Assembly: GCA_934565415.1 (NCBI GenBank)
Contig: CAKTHQ010000012.1
Span: 1 to 62,125, forward strand
DNA length: 62,125 bases
From: an uncultured Oscillospiraceae bacterium
GTDB taxonomy: Bacteria > Bacillota > Clostridia > Oscillospirales > Oscillospiraceae
Reading direction: 5' to 3'
Shown here piece after piece: positions 50,363-58,914 of the stretch. Both the position numbers and the translations under genes were made by a program. The first letter of the stretch is position 1, and every line of letters starts with the position of its first letter. Under the pieces are notes generated by a model. The model worked only from the letters and a program-made list of their open reading frames with translations, was not told the origin of the DNA and searched no databases.

Positions 50363-51586
50363 TTACTTTGCGGGCTCCGGTACAACGTGCATAACCTTCC
50401 GCTGATACTCGGCAATGCCCTTGGCCAAAACTTCCATAGCTCGCTCCAGGTCCGGCTTTTTCAGCACATAAGCGATCCGGACCTCGTTGATGCCCTTGCC
50501 GGGAGTCTCGTAGAAGGGAGCCCCGGGAGCGAACATTACCGTGTCGCCCTTGTCGTCAAAGTGCTCCAGCAGCCAGTGCTGGAACCGGTCCGCATCATCC
50601 ACCGGCAGGCTGGCCATCAGGTAGAAGGCGCCCATGGGCTCCTCCACAACCACACCGGGGATCTGGCGCAGCTTTTCAATCACCGTATCCCGGCGAATGC
50701 GGTACTCCGTCTTGCACTCCCGGAAAAAGGAGGGGTCCACGGTGTACAGCGCCGCCGCTCCCACCTGGTCAATAGTGGCCACGGACAGACGGGACTGGCA
50801 GAATTTCAGGATAGCGCTTTGCAGCTCTTTATTTTTGGTCACAACGCAGCCAACCCGAGCGCCGCAGGCGGAGAACCGCTTGGATACCGAATCGATGATC
50901 ACAAGGTTTTCCTCAATATCCTTAAATCGGGCCATGGTGGGCACGCCGAACTTTTCATCGTAGCAGAACTCCCGATACACCTCATCGCAGATCAGGAACA
51001 GGTCATGCTCCTTGGCGATATCGGCAATCATCCGCATTTCCTTCTCGTCCAGCACCACGCCGGTGGGGTTGCCGGGATTCGTTATCAGAATGGCCCGGGT
51101 ATTCTTGGTGATGAGGCTTTCGATCCGCTCCCGCTTGGCGTAGCGATAGCCCTCCCAGGGATTGGTGGGTAACGCCCGGATGACACCGCCGGCCGCATGG
51201 ACAAAGGTGGTGTAGTTTGGATAGTACGGTTCCGGAATAATAACCTCGGTATAGGGGTCCAGAATACTCAGGCAGGTCAGAAGCAGGGCCTCGCTGCCGC
51301 CGGTGGTAATAAGAATATCTTCAGGGTCCAGCTCTACCCCCAGACGCTTATAGTAACCCTGCACCGCTGCAATCAGCTTGGGGTTGCCGGGAGAAGCATC
51401 GTAGGCCAGCGTCTTGTGGTCAAAGGCCCGGATGGCGTCGTAATAGGCGCCGGGGGTGGCAATGTCCGGCTGACCGATATTCAGGTGATAGATTTTCTTC
51501 CCCTGCTGCTCCGCTGCCACCGCCAGGGGGTGGAACTTTCGCATTGGGGACGGCTCGCATCGGTTGGCATTGATGGAAATTTGCAT
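50363..51586 (-). CDS. Class I/II pyridoxal-phosphate aminotransferase
   Basis: A 407-residue fold-type I aminotransferase. PLP-site segments are GGSEALLLTCLSI, NPGNPTGVVLDEKEM, FLICDEVYREF and the lysine segment DSVSKRFSACGARVG, with Arg near the end (INEVRIAYVL) to bind the substrate carboxylate. It is probably an alanine/aspartate-type enzyme. It is translated 19 nt behind an alanine/Na+ symporter gene, so it may process the imported amino acid. The ATG follows GGAGGGATACAA. Confidence 0.93.
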   Translation of the reverse strand: MQISINANRCEPSPMRKFHPLAVAAEQQGKKIYHLNIGQPDIATPGAYYDAIRAFDHKTLAYDASPGNPKLIAAVQGYYKRLGVELDPEDILITTGGSEALLLTCLSILDPYTEVIIPEPYYPNYTTFVHAAGGVIRALPTNPWEGYRYAKRERIESLITKNTRAILITNPGNPTGVVLDEKEMRMIADIAKEHDLFLICDEVYREFCYDEKFGVPTMARFKDIEENLVIIDSVSKRFSACGARVGCVVTKNKELQSAILKFCQSRLSVATIDQVGAAALYTVDPSFFRECKTEYRIRRDTVIEKLRQIPGVVVEEPMGAFYLMASLPVDDADRFQHWLLEHFDDKGDTVMFAPGAPFYETPGKGINEVRIAYVLKKPDLERAMEVLAKGIAEYQRKVMHVVPEPAK

Positions 51587-51605
51587 TTGTATCCCTCCAT
51601 GGGCA

Positions 51606-52955
51606 TTACGCCCTGTTTCTATATTGGAAGACCAATTCCCGCAATTTTCTGCGCAGGAACACCAGCGCGGTAAGATTGGGAACAGCCATCAGCGCATTGA
51701 ATATTTCTGCCAGGAGCCAGATTTTTTCGCTTTCCAGCACCGCTCCCAGCACCACCCCGGCCATTTGCAGCCAGGGAAATACCTTTAAAAATCCGGGGCC
51801 AAACAAGTATTCTCCGCAACGGGCCCCATAAAGCCCCCAGCCAAGCACCGTGGCAAAGGCGAAGACACATAAAAAGGATGTCAGGGCAATGGACGCCCAG
51901 GGGCCCAGCACCGTCCCGAAGACGCTGGCCACCAGACTTCCCCCGGCGTCACACCCATAGGGAATCGTCTCGCTGCCGCATAGAACCGCCAGGGCCGTCA
52001 GGGTGCAGATCACCAGGGTATCTACGAACACTTCCACAAGCCCCAGTATTCCTTTTTCTACACTTTCCCCGGGGGCGGCAGTATAGGCCATAGAAGCCGT
52101 GCCCATGCCGGCTTCGTTGGAAAAAATGCCTCTGGCACAGCCCACAGACAGGCTCACCATCATGGAGCCCACCGCCCCGCCGGTAGCGGCTTTGGGAGAA
52201 AAGGCCCCCAAAAGGATGGACCGCAGGGCGGTCGGCAGCATTTCCCGCCGGGAGAATACCACCAGCAGGCACAGCAGGATATACCCAACGGAAGCCCCGG
52301 GCACCAGCTTTTCCGCCGCCGCCCCGATACGGCGGACCCCACCCAGCAGCACCGCACCTACGCAGGCCGCCAGAAAAAGGCCCAAAAGCAAGTCGAAAAA
52401 TCCCGTTGGCGAAATCCCCAAAAAGCACTGCACCTGATGGACCCCGGAGACCACCGCACCAATCTGGGTGGCGTTCCCCACGCCAAAGGCGGCACCCAGG
52501 CCGAATATACAGTAGAGCACCGCCAAAAACCGGGCTTTTCCGGCCAGCCCCCGCTCAATGGTATACATAGGGCCGCCAATTTTGTTTTTGGCATAGGCCC
52601 CGGCCAGGGTCACCTCGGCAAACTTGGTAGCCATACCAAGGAATCCGGATACCCACATCCAGAATACCGCCCCCGGGCCGCCCAGACAGATGGCTCCGGC
52701 CACGCCGACGATATTCCCGGTGCCCACGGTAGCAGCCAGGGCGGTACACAGAGCCTGCCGGGCGCTGACCTCCTTTGGGCCCCTGGGCCGCGCCAAAATT
52801 CTTCCGGCCTTTCCCAGGAGCCTCAGCTGCGGAAGGCCGGTAGAAACCGTCAAAAGCGCCCCGGTGCCCAGCAGCACCGCCACCATCCCAGGCCCCCAAA
52901 GGAGCCCTCTCAAAAACAAAAGTACGTCCGTGACGATACCCCCATAGAATACCAC
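51606..52955 (-). CDS. AGCS-family sodium:alanine symporter
   Basis: 449 residues, about eleven membrane helices. Family signature segments are TVGTGNIVGVAGAICLGGPG, FWMWVSGFLGMATKFAEVTL and GIFSNEAGMGTASMAY. It imports alanine or glycine with Na+. The only start giving the full family N-terminus is GTG at 52955, which lacks a good ribosome binding site, so the exact start is uncertain. It is the first gene of a two-gene operon with the aminotransferase. Confidence 0.9.
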   Translation of the reverse strand: MVFYGGIVTDVLLFLRGLLWGPGMVAVLLGTGALLTVSTGLPQLRLLGKAGRILARPRGPKEVSARQALCTALAATVGTGNIVGVAGAICLGGPGAVFWMWVSGFLGMATKFAEVTLAGAYAKNKIGGPMYTIERGLAGKARFLAVLYCIFGLGAAFGVGNATQIGAVVSGVHQVQCFLGISPTGFFDLLLGLFLAACVGAVLLGGVRRIGAAAEKLVPGASVGYILLCLLVVFSRREMLPTALRSILLGAFSPKAATGGAVGSMMVSLSVGCARGIFSNEAGMGTASMAYTAAPGESVEKGILGLVEVFVDTLVICTLTALAVLCGSETIPYGCDAGGSLVASVFGTVLGPWASIALTSFLCVFAFATVLGWGLYGARCGEYLFGPGFLKVFPWLQMAGVVLGAVLESEKIWLLAEIFNALMAVPNLTALVFLRRKLRELVFQYRNRA

Positions 52956-52994
52956 GCCTTAGAAGAAAATGCAAGAATCGGTTTTGGATAATTC

Positions 52995-53029
52995 AAAAAA
53001 AGCAGCCCCCAAATTTGGGAACTGCTTTT
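52995..53029 (-). terminator. Terminator of the truA-arsC operon
   Basis: AAAAGCAG (52998-53005) pairs with CTGCTTTT (53022-53029), around an inner CCCAAATTTGGG palindrome. On the minus strand seven T follow. Confidence 0.88.
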
Positions 53030-53036
53030 GGTAACC

Positions 53037-53378
53037 TTATTTCCACTCTGCCCAGATTTCCGGGCAGTACCCTACGGTGGCTAATTTTCCGTTTCGCACC
53101 ACCGGGGTCTTCATCAGCATTGGGTCGTCAAAGACCTTATCCTCTTTGGTCCGGCTGTCTGACATATATTTCATATTGACCACCTCTTGCTGCTTACTCT
53201 CCCAGTCGATGAGGTTGTCGATGCCGCCTACCGCTTTTAAGACGCTGTCGAACTCCCGCCCGGACATTCCGTAGCGCTTCAGGTCGATCATCTGGTAGGG
53301 GATCCGCCGCTCTTTAAAGTAGCGCTCCGCCTTTTTGGTATCGAAGCATTTGCTTTTTCCGAAAATCTGTATGTTCAA
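53037..53378 (-). CDS. ArsC/Spx-like thioredoxin-fold protein
   Basis: 113 residues of the arsenate reductase (ArsC/YffB/Spx) family. The N-terminal redox motif is SKCFDTKKAERYF (Cys near residue 8, Cys-x-x-Thr), and the C-terminal cis-Pro region is MLMKTPVVRNGK. The single active-site Cys makes it a reductase-like or regulatory protein of unknown target. It starts at TTG (53378-53376), 7 nt behind GATGGAGG. The TTG overlaps the truA stop (TTGA), like the usual ATGA coupling. The GTG at 53399 lies inside the binding site and is less likely. Confidence 0.87.
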   Translation of the reverse strand: MNIQIFGKSKCFDTKKAERYFKERRIPYQMIDLKRYGMSGREFDSVLKAVGGIDNLIDWESKQQEVVNMKYMSDSRTKEDKVFDDPMLMKTPVVRNGKLATVGYCPEIWAEWK

Positions 53379-54109
53379 TAGGATACCTCCATCAGGCACA
53401 GCCCCTGGGCCGGGGCCAGAAAGCCTGCCTGTTCTCGCTTGCCGCCGAAGAGCTCCGGAACGGATGCTGCCACCCGCTCTCCCCGGCCTACTTCTACCAG
53501 GGTCCCCACCAGAATGCGGACCATATTGTACAGGAAGCCGTCTCCCGTCACGGTGATGACCAGCTCTTTTCCCTTTCGGGAAATGTCCAGGCTGTCAATC
53601 CGCCGGACGGTAGACTTTTTCATCTTTTTGTTTCCGCAGAAGGCGGAGAAATCGTGCTCCCCCAAAAGAAGCGCCGCTGCCTGCTCCATGGCCTTTATAT
53701 CCAGCTTTTCAGGGTTTGCCCACAGAAACCGCCGCTCAAACACGCAGGGGTCCGTGCTGTTCCAGATGCGGTAGCTGTAGGTTTTCCCCCTGGCATTGAG
53801 CCGGGCATGAAACCGGGGAGCCGCCTCCTGGCAGGAATAGATGCCGATGTCCTCCGGCAGGTATTTCCGCAGCTCCCCTAATATCTTCTCCGGGGGCATG
53901 GGGTTTTCGCAGTGGAAGGAGGCAACCTGGTGGGCGGCGTGGACCCCGGCATCGGTGCGGCCGGAGCCGGAGACCTCGATGGGCTCCCCTAAGATCCTTG
54001 TAAGCACCGTTTCCAGCTTTCCCTGGATGGTACTGTCCACCCCCGGGAGCCGCTGCCAGCCCCGGTAGCGGGTACCGTCGTAGCAAATATCAAGCCGCAG
54101 ATTCCGCAT
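53375..54109 (-). CDS. truA: tRNA pseudouridine(38-40) synthase
   Basis: A 244-residue enzyme that modifies the anticodon stem-loop of many tRNAs. The catalytic Asp lies in GSGRTDAGVHAAHQVASF (about 52). Other family segments are LRLDICYDGTRYRGWQ at the start and FLYNMVRILVGTLVEVG near the end. The start chosen is the ATG at 54109, which gives the family N-terminus. It overlaps the preceding 42-codon gene by 20 nt. It is translationally linked to arsC behind it. Confidence 0.94.
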   Translation of the reverse strand: MRNLRLDICYDGTRYRGWQRLPGVDSTIQGKLETVLTRILGEPIEVSGSGRTDAGVHAAHQVASFHCENPMPPEKILGELRKYLPEDIGIYSCQEAAPRFHARLNARGKTYSYRIWNSTDPCVFERRFLWANPEKLDIKAMEQAAALLLGEHDFSAFCGNKKMKKSTVRRIDSLDISRKGKELVITVTGDGFLYNMVRILVGTLVEVGRGERVAASVPELFGGKREQAGFLAPAQGLCLMEVSY

Positions 54110-54218
54110 AGTCTTCCATTTCCTCTCTGGCTTCCCGCTCATTGTCGGCGGAAAACATAAAATTCCCCTTCTGATCGTACACCTGAACGTGGCCGCCTAC
54201 ATATCGCATGGTAAACAT
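54090..54218 (-). CDS. 42-residue conserved-looking small protein
   Basis: It begins MFTMRYVGGHVQVYDQKGNF and ends with an acidic helix (NEREAREEMEDYAESAA). The pattern is a short beta-hairpin plus a helix, compact and soluble. The ATG at 54218 has GGGGGA 10 nt upstream. The 3' end overlaps the truA start by 20 nt, so translation is probably coupled. Function is unknown. Confidence 0.6.
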   Translation of the reverse strand: MFTMRYVGGHVQVYDQKGNFMFSADNEREAREEMEDYAESAA

Positions 54219-54285
54219 ATTCTTCGTCCCCCTGTTCGTTTTCTGAACATAGGATACCAGAATATGTGTCCGATAAACAGGACGA

Positions 54286-55203
54286 TTAGATTTTCTTTTC
54301 CATCCAGCCGGAAATAAATTCAAAAATCTCCCGGCGGTTGATCTCGTTCAAAATTTCATGGCGGCACAGGGGGAACAGCCGGGTGGTCACATCCTCCATC
54401 CCCGCCTTTTTGAATTCCTCTGCAGCTTTTTTCACACCCTTGCCGTAGGCGCCCACCGGGTCCTCCCCGCCGGCTACAAACAGCACGGGTATAGCCTTGT
54501 CCATTTTCGCCAGATTCTCCGGCTTTTCGATATATTGGATGCCCCGCAGCAGGTCCCGCAGGAGACCCGCGCTGGCGGTAAAGCCGCAGCTGGGGTGGGC
54601 AATGTAGTCGTCCACCGTCTTTTTATCCCGGGTCAGCCAGTCGTATTCCGTTCTGGGGTGCTCCACATGGGCGTTGTAGCTGCCAAATACCAGGTTTTGA
54701 AGCTTTTCGCTGGGGTTCTCCTCCCCCACCCGGTTACAGACCGCCTGACACACGGCAATGGCCCCGGGCAAAAGTGCCCTTGGCTGCCAGCCGGTTCCGC
54801 AGATAACGGCAGCAGATAGCCCTAGATCACGGTATTTGCACAGCATGGTCCGAGCCATAAAGGAGCCCATGGAGTGGCCGAAGAGAACATAGGGCACATT
54901 GGGGTATTCCTGCTTTGTCTTATGCAGGAGACTCACGCTGTCCTCCACCGCGGCAAACCAGCCCCCGTGGAAATAGCCCAGCTTTCCTTCCTTGCCCACG
55001 GACTGGCCGTGGCCCATGTGGTCCTCTCCCACCACCAGGTAACCCAGAGAATTGAGATACACCGCGAATTCATCATACCGTTCAATATACTCTGCAATGC
55101 CATGGACGATCTGTACCACGGCCTTTACTTCCCCCTCCGGGGTCCAGCGGCACACATGGAGTCTGCCCACGCCGACGGAGGGAATGGTAAATTCTTCCCG
55201 CAT
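54286..55203 (-). CDS. Alpha/beta hydrolase, monoacylglycerol-lipase/lysophospholipase type
   Basis: 305 residues of the serine aminopeptidase S33 (Hydrolase_4) group. Nucleophile elbow GHSMGSFMAR is near residue 108, oxyanion strand QIVHGIAEYIERYDEFA near the start, and the acid and His lie in FVAGGEDPVGAYG and LCRHEILNE. There is no signal peptide, so it is cytosolic; it probably hydrolyses glycerolipid esters. It follows the metallochaperone gene by 4 nt. Confidence 0.9.
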   Translation of the reverse strand: MREEFTIPSVGVGRLHVCRWTPEGEVKAVVQIVHGIAEYIERYDEFAVYLNSLGYLVVGEDHMGHGQSVGKEGKLGYFHGGWFAAVEDSVSLLHKTKQEYPNVPYVLFGHSMGSFMARTMLCKYRDLGLSAAVICGTGWQPRALLPGAIAVCQAVCNRVGEENPSEKLQNLVFGSYNAHVEHPRTEYDWLTRDKKTVDDYIAHPSCGFTASAGLLRDLLRGIQYIEKPENLAKMDKAIPVLFVAGGEDPVGAYGKGVKKAAEEFKKAGMEDVTTRLFPLCRHEILNEINRREIFEFISGWMEKKI

Positions 55204-55207
55204 AGGC

Positions 55208-55399
55208 TTACACCTGGTATCCGGCGTCAGCGATGGCCTTCTTCAGGGCCGCTTCCGCAGCTGTGCCGGTAACGGTGACGGTTTTTTCCTTCAGATCTAC
55301 CTTAGCGCTCTGGGTGCCGTCCACGGCCATGCAGGCCTTTTCCACCCGGGCGGCGCAGTGGGTGCACATCATACCTTCTACATGAATGATCGTTTCCAT
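55208..55399 (-). CDS. Heavy-metal-associated (HMA) domain protein, CopZ-like
   Basis: A 63-residue single ferredoxin-like HMA domain. The metal motif is GMMCTHCAARVEKAC (CxxC at about 12-15), and AALKKAIADAGYQV is the typical final helix. It is a copper(I) chaperone or a detached P-type ATPase domain. No copper ATPase or copper regulator is nearby. It is the first gene before the lipase gene, with AGGGAAAC upstream of the ATG. Confidence 0.92.
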   Translation of the reverse strand: METIIHVEGMMCTHCAARVEKACMAVDGTQSAKVDLKEKTVTVTGTAAEAALKKAIADAGYQV

Positions 55400-55441
55400 A
55401 AGTTTCCCTCCGAAAATGAAAATTTGGAAATGGCGTCCCTC

Positions 55442-55470
55442 TTGACACCTTTCCCTTGGTATGGTACTAT
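55442..55470 (+). promoter_or_regulatory. Promoter of the second degV gene
   Basis: TTGACA (55442-55447), a 17-nt spacer and TACTAT (55465-55470), with a leader of about 70 nt. Confidence 0.78.
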
Positions 55471-55546
55471 TTTACCATGTATTTGGGAGATTACAAGTGC
55501 TTCTTTTGCGCTTCGCCCCGATTGCCTCACGGAAAGGAAATGCACC

Positions 55547-56389
55547 ATGAACATCAAGATCACCTCCGACAGCACTTGCGACCTGCCCAAGGAGCTGCTG
55601 GAACAATACCATATCGACCTGGTCCCCCTGATCGTGGTCAAAGAGAATGAGGAATTTCTGGACAATGTAACCATCACACCTACGGATATCTTTGCCCATG
55701 TGGACCAGGGCGGCGCATTGTGCACCACTGCCGCAAGGAGCGTGGCCGTTTACCAGGAGCTGTTTTCCAAGTACGCCGGTTCCTACGACGGCATTATCCA
55801 CATCAACCTGGGCTCCGGCTTCTCCTCCAGCTATCAGAACGCCTTTATCGCCGCCCAAAGCTTTTCCAATGTGCGGGTAGTGGACTCCCGGAACCTGTCC
55901 TGCGGCCAGGGGCTTATGGTCCTAAAGGCCTGCCTTCTGGCAGAGTCCGCCCAGAGCCTGGACGAGATCGTCTCCGAGCTGGAAGAGTACGCTGAAAAGG
56001 TAGAAACCAGCTTCGTTCTGGACCGGCTGGATTACATGGTCAAGGGCGGCCGGTGCTCCATGGTCACGGCTCTGGGCGCAAATCTGCTGAATCTGAAGCC
56101 CTGCATTGACCTGAAGGACGGCAAAATGGGCGTGGACAAAAAGTATCGCGGCCGCTATGACAAATGCCTGGCCAACTATGTGAAGGACAAGCTGCAGAAC
56201 CGGGACGACATCGACCGGTCTACCCTGATCCTGGTTTCCACCAGAGTAGACGACACCTGCATGGAGGCCGTCAAGGAGCAGATCGCCGCCAGCGGAGAGT
56301 TTGGCACTATCATCACCGCTACCGCCGGCTGCACCATCTCCTGCCACTGCGGCCCCAACACCCTGGGCGTGATCTTCGCCCGGAAGTAA
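55547..56389 (+). CDS. DegV-family fatty-acid-binding protein, second copy
   Basis: 280 residues of the DegV/FakB family: MNIKITSDSTCDLPKELLEQ at the start, INLGSGFSSSYQNAFIAAQ, RLDYMVKGGRCSMVTALG, and the C-terminal ISCHCGPNTLGVIFARK. It binds a fatty acid for phosphorylation by FakA, as known for the family. It is only distantly similar to the DegV at 14.3 kb, so the two may prefer different fatty acids. The start is the ATG at 55547, behind GGAAAGGAAATGCACC; the frame is open far upstream without significance. Confidence 0.93.
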   Translation: MNIKITSDSTCDLPKELLEQYHIDLVPLIVVKENEEFLDNVTITPTDIFAHVDQGGALCTTAARSVAVYQELFSKYAGSYDGIIHINLGSGFSSSYQNAFIAAQSFSNVRVVDSRNLSCGQGLMVLKACLLAESAQSLDEIVSELEEYAEKVETSFVLDRLDYMVKGGRCSMVTALGANLLNLKPCIDLKDGKMGVDKKYRGRYDKCLANYVKDKLQNRDDIDRSTLILVSTRVDDTCMEAVKEQIAASGEFGTIITATAGCTISCHCGPNTLGVIFARK

Positions 56390-56401
56390 GCATCCCCTCC
56401 G

Positions 56402-56430
56402 CACCCCTGGATTTTTCCGGGGGTGTTTTT
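56402..56430 (+). terminator. Terminator or attenuator between degV and the ThrE-type gene
   Basis: CACCCCTGG (56402-56410) pairs with CCGGGGGTG (56417-56425), followed by TTTTT. It ends only 13 nt before the next start codon, so read-through is probably how the exporter gene is expressed. Confidence 0.78.
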
Positions 56431-56442
56431 CAGGATCAGCCT

Positions 56443-57684
56443 ATGAATGAATTTTTGCTTTTAGACCTTGCCGCCGACCTGGGATACCGGATGGCCGTCA
56501 GCGGTGCGGAGACCTACCGGGTGGAGGATACGGTCCGCCGGGTGCTGCTGGCCTATGGGTTGGACCCCCAGGTGGCGGCGGTGCCGGGATACCTGATCGT
56601 CAGCATCCTCTCCCCCACCGGCGAACCCATTACCAGAATGTGCCGGATGGGCTTCCACGGCAACGACCTGGACGCCGTGGAGCGGCTCAACGCCCTATCC
56701 CGGAAGATCTGTGCCGAAACGCCCCCGCCGGAGGAGGCCGCAGCCCTGTTCCGGCAAGTCACTGCCTCCGTCCCCCACTACAGCACCGCAATGAAATTGC
56801 TGGGTCACTTCCTGGGGGCCGCCGGGTTTGGCGTACTCTTCGGCTGCGGCCTTCTGGACGCGGTCTTTGCCGGGCTCTGCGGCATTGTCATCTTCTTTGT
56901 GAGCGGCCTTTTGGACCGGCTGGACGTAAACCCCATTTTTGGCACTTTAACCTCTGCTTTCCTTATATCCTGGGTGGCCTACGGGCTAAACGCAGCGGGC
57001 ATCCTTCAAAACAGCGACACGGTGATCATCGGCGCCATGATGATTTTGGTCCCGGGCCTGGTATTTACCAACGCCCTGCGGGACATGATTTACGGGGATA
57101 CCAGTTCCGGCATCAACAAATGTGTCCAGGTGCTGCTCATCGCCTGCGCCATGGCTTTAGGCTCCGCCGGGGCCCGGAACATGGCGAGCCTAATCTGGGG
57201 CCTGCCGGAAAGTGCCCCGGCAATCACCCATGGACTTTTTGTCCAATGCCTTGCCTCCTTTGTGGGCTGCATGGGCTTCAGCATCCTCTTTAACATCCAC
57301 GGCCCCGGCACCCTGCTGTGCGCTTTCGGCGGCATTGGGGCCTATGCCGTGTATGATGTGGCCCTGAAGCTGGGCGTAGGGACCGCCTGGGCCTTCTTCT
57401 GGGGCACCGCCCTGGCCGCCGTCTTTTCCGAAGTTATGGCCAGAGTCCGCAGGTATCCCACCATCTGCTACCTGGTAGTCTCCATCATTCCCCTGATCCC
57501 CGGCGCCGGCATTTACCACACCATGCGCCTGATGGTTGACGGCGCCATGACCGCAGCCGCCGCCCAGGGCCTGCTCACCGCCCAATCCGCCGGAACTATG
57601 GCCGCCAGCATCATTTTGGTTTCCAGCCTGACGAAGATCTTTACGGCCAGGCACCAGGGGCCCATAGCCGTGAACAGTAAATAA
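56443..57684 (+). CDS. Threonine/serine exporter (ThrE type, fused halves)
   Basis: 413 residues. A soluble N-terminal part (DLAADLGYRMAVSGAETYRVE) and the first set of helices form the ThrE domain (PF06738-type). A second set of helices forms the ThrE_2 domain (PF12821-type; FNIHGPGTLLCAFGGIGAYA, VVSIIPLIPGAGIYHTM). About ten membrane segments. In many Clostridia the two halves are separate genes; here they are one chain. The start is the ATG at 56443, with a weak site (AGGATC). Confidence 0.9.
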   Translation: MNEFLLLDLAADLGYRMAVSGAETYRVEDTVRRVLLAYGLDPQVAAVPGYLIVSILSPTGEPITRMCRMGFHGNDLDAVERLNALSRKICAETPPPEEAAALFRQVTASVPHYSTAMKLLGHFLGAAGFGVLFGCGLLDAVFAGLCGIVIFFVSGLLDRLDVNPIFGTLTSAFLISWVAYGLNAAGILQNSDTVIIGAMMILVPGLVFTNALRDMIYGDTSSGINKCVQVLLIACAMALGSAGARNMASLIWGLPESAPAITHGLFVQCLASFVGCMGFSILFNIHGPGTLLCAFGGIGAYAVYDVALKLGVGTAWAFFWGTALAAVFSEVMARVRRYPTICYLVVSIIPLIPGAGIYHTMRLMVDGAMTAAAAQGLLTAQSAGTMAASIILVSSLTKIFTARHQGPIAVNSK

Positions 57685-57733
57685 GAACGCATCCCCGTGA
57701 AATGGCACAAAACCATCCCGGGGATGCGTTCTT
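57683..57733. terminator. Bidirectional terminator
   Basis: AAGAACGCATCCCC (57683-57696) pairs perfectly with GGGGATGCGTTCTT (57720-57733), between convergent genes. Confidence 0.85.
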
Positions 57734-57737
57734 ATCA

Positions 57738-58451
57738 TTAGAGCTGGGCCAAAACCTTTCCCAAACTGTCGTGGATCACCAGATCCGCCCGGTCGTCGTA
57801 GGGTGTGGGGTCCCGGTTGATGAGGACCAGACGGTTCCCCTGGTAATATCGCAGGAACCCCGCCGCCGGGTACACCGTCAGGCTGGTTCCCGCCACCAGA
57901 AGCATATCCGCCTGACAGATGGCATTCAATGCCCCTTCTACGGTCTTGTCGTCCAGCCCCTCCTCATACAGCACCACATCCGGCTTTATAATGCCGCCGC
58001 AGCCGCACCTGGGTATGCCGTCGCAGTTCTTCACGAACTCCGCCGGGTAGAACCTGCCGCACCTTGTACAATAGTTCCGCAGAATGGACCCATGGAGCTC
58101 ATATACCCGCTTGGACCCCGCCTTCTGGTGAAGCCCATCGATATTCTGGGTCACCACCGCGGCAAGATGCCCCTCCTGCTCCCACTTGGCCAGGGTATAA
58201 TGGGTAATGTTGGGTTCAACTTCCAGGGGCATCATCTTCTCCCGGTAAAACCGGAAGAAATACTCCGGCCGCTGCAAATAAAAGCTATGGCTGATAATGC
58301 TCTCCGGCGGGTACTCGAACTTCTGGTTGTACAGCCCGTCCACACTCCGAAAATCCGGCACACCGGATTCTGTACTGACCCCCGCCCCCGTAAAGGCTAC
58401 CATGCGCTTGCTCTCCTGCACCCACCGGCGCAGGGTTTTGATTGTGTCCAT
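57738..58451 (-). CDS. cobB: Sir2-family NAD-dependent protein deacylase
   Basis: 237 residues of a canonical sirtuin: GAGVSTESGVPDFRS (NAD site), TQNIDGLHQKAG, catalytic His in YELHGS, zinc Cys pairs CTRC and CGC, and GTSLTVYPAAGF. It removes acetyl or other acyl groups from lysines in the cytosol. It keeps the catalytic His, in contrast to the SirTM at 40.3 kb. The start is the ATG at 58451, 9 nt behind CTCAGGAGG. Confidence 0.93.
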   Translation of the reverse strand: MDTIKTLRRWVQESKRMVAFTGAGVSTESGVPDFRSVDGLYNQKFEYPPESIISHSFYLQRPEYFFRFYREKMMPLEVEPNITHYTLAKWEQEGHLAAVVTQNIDGLHQKAGSKRVYELHGSILRNYCTRCGRFYPAEFVKNCDGIPRCGCGGIIKPDVVLYEEGLDDKTVEGALNAICQADMLLVAGTSLTVYPAAGFLRYYQGNRLVLINRDPTPYDDRADLVIHDSLGKVLAQL

Positions 58452-58546
58452 AGGGTCCACCTCCTGAGAAAATAGTAGCGCGGTTTTGGGGGCTTGTCAA
58501 TATACATCCGATCATGGCAAGCCCCCTAATTTTGTTTTGCTTGATT

Positions 58547-58618
58547 TTACCCGCAATCACGGTATAATAAAATATCATTACCACTTTCCAATTCTTCCCC
58601 GCATTCAGGACATTTCAT
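58547..58618 (-). CDS. 23-residue zinc-ribbon peptide or fragment
   Basis: ATG at 58618 behind GGAGGATTTGCTT; the protein begins MKCPECGEELESGND, a CxxCG zinc knuckle, and ends at TAA after a second Cys-Gly. It looks like the start of a DUF6487-like zinc-ribbon protein cut short, in a region full of remnants. It could be a relic or a true tiny gene. Confidence 0.3.
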   Translation of the reverse strand: MKCPECGEELESGNDILLYRDCG

Positions 58619-58643
58619 AAGCAAATCCTCCGTTCCCAAATGA

Positions 58644-58817
58644 ATTAATGTAAGCCATCGTAACTGGTTTTACGAAATTCTAAACTCCATGGATGTACCT
58701 TGGTCTAACGGTTATATTGAAGTCTGCAACAACAAGACAAAAGTTTTGAAAAGAGACTGCTTTGGTATACGCAATTTTTCAAATTTTAGGAAGAGAATCC
58801 TATTCTGCCATACATAA
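58644..58817 (+). pseudogene. ISL3-family transposase, C-terminal remnant
   Basis: Read on the plus strand from 58662 to the TAA at 58815: NWFYEILNSMDVPWSNGYIE, then VCNNKTKVLKRDCFG and IRNFSNFRKRILFC. This is the conserved C-terminal tail of ISL3-type DDE transposases (NGxxEGCNNKxKVLKR pattern). All of the catalytic core is missing. A CATGCCGAG/CTCGGCATG hairpin follows at 58821-58846. The stretch CCCTACCCCAACTATTGACA near 58870-58892 resembles the downstream ends of such elements as I remember them. Confidence 0.8.
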
Positions 58818-58914
58818 AATCATGCCGAGAATCTCTCCTCGGCATGACCTAAAGTTATTTCACTTTTGTCCCTACCCCAACTATTGACATAGAGGCACAA
58901 AAAATTCGGCGCTG

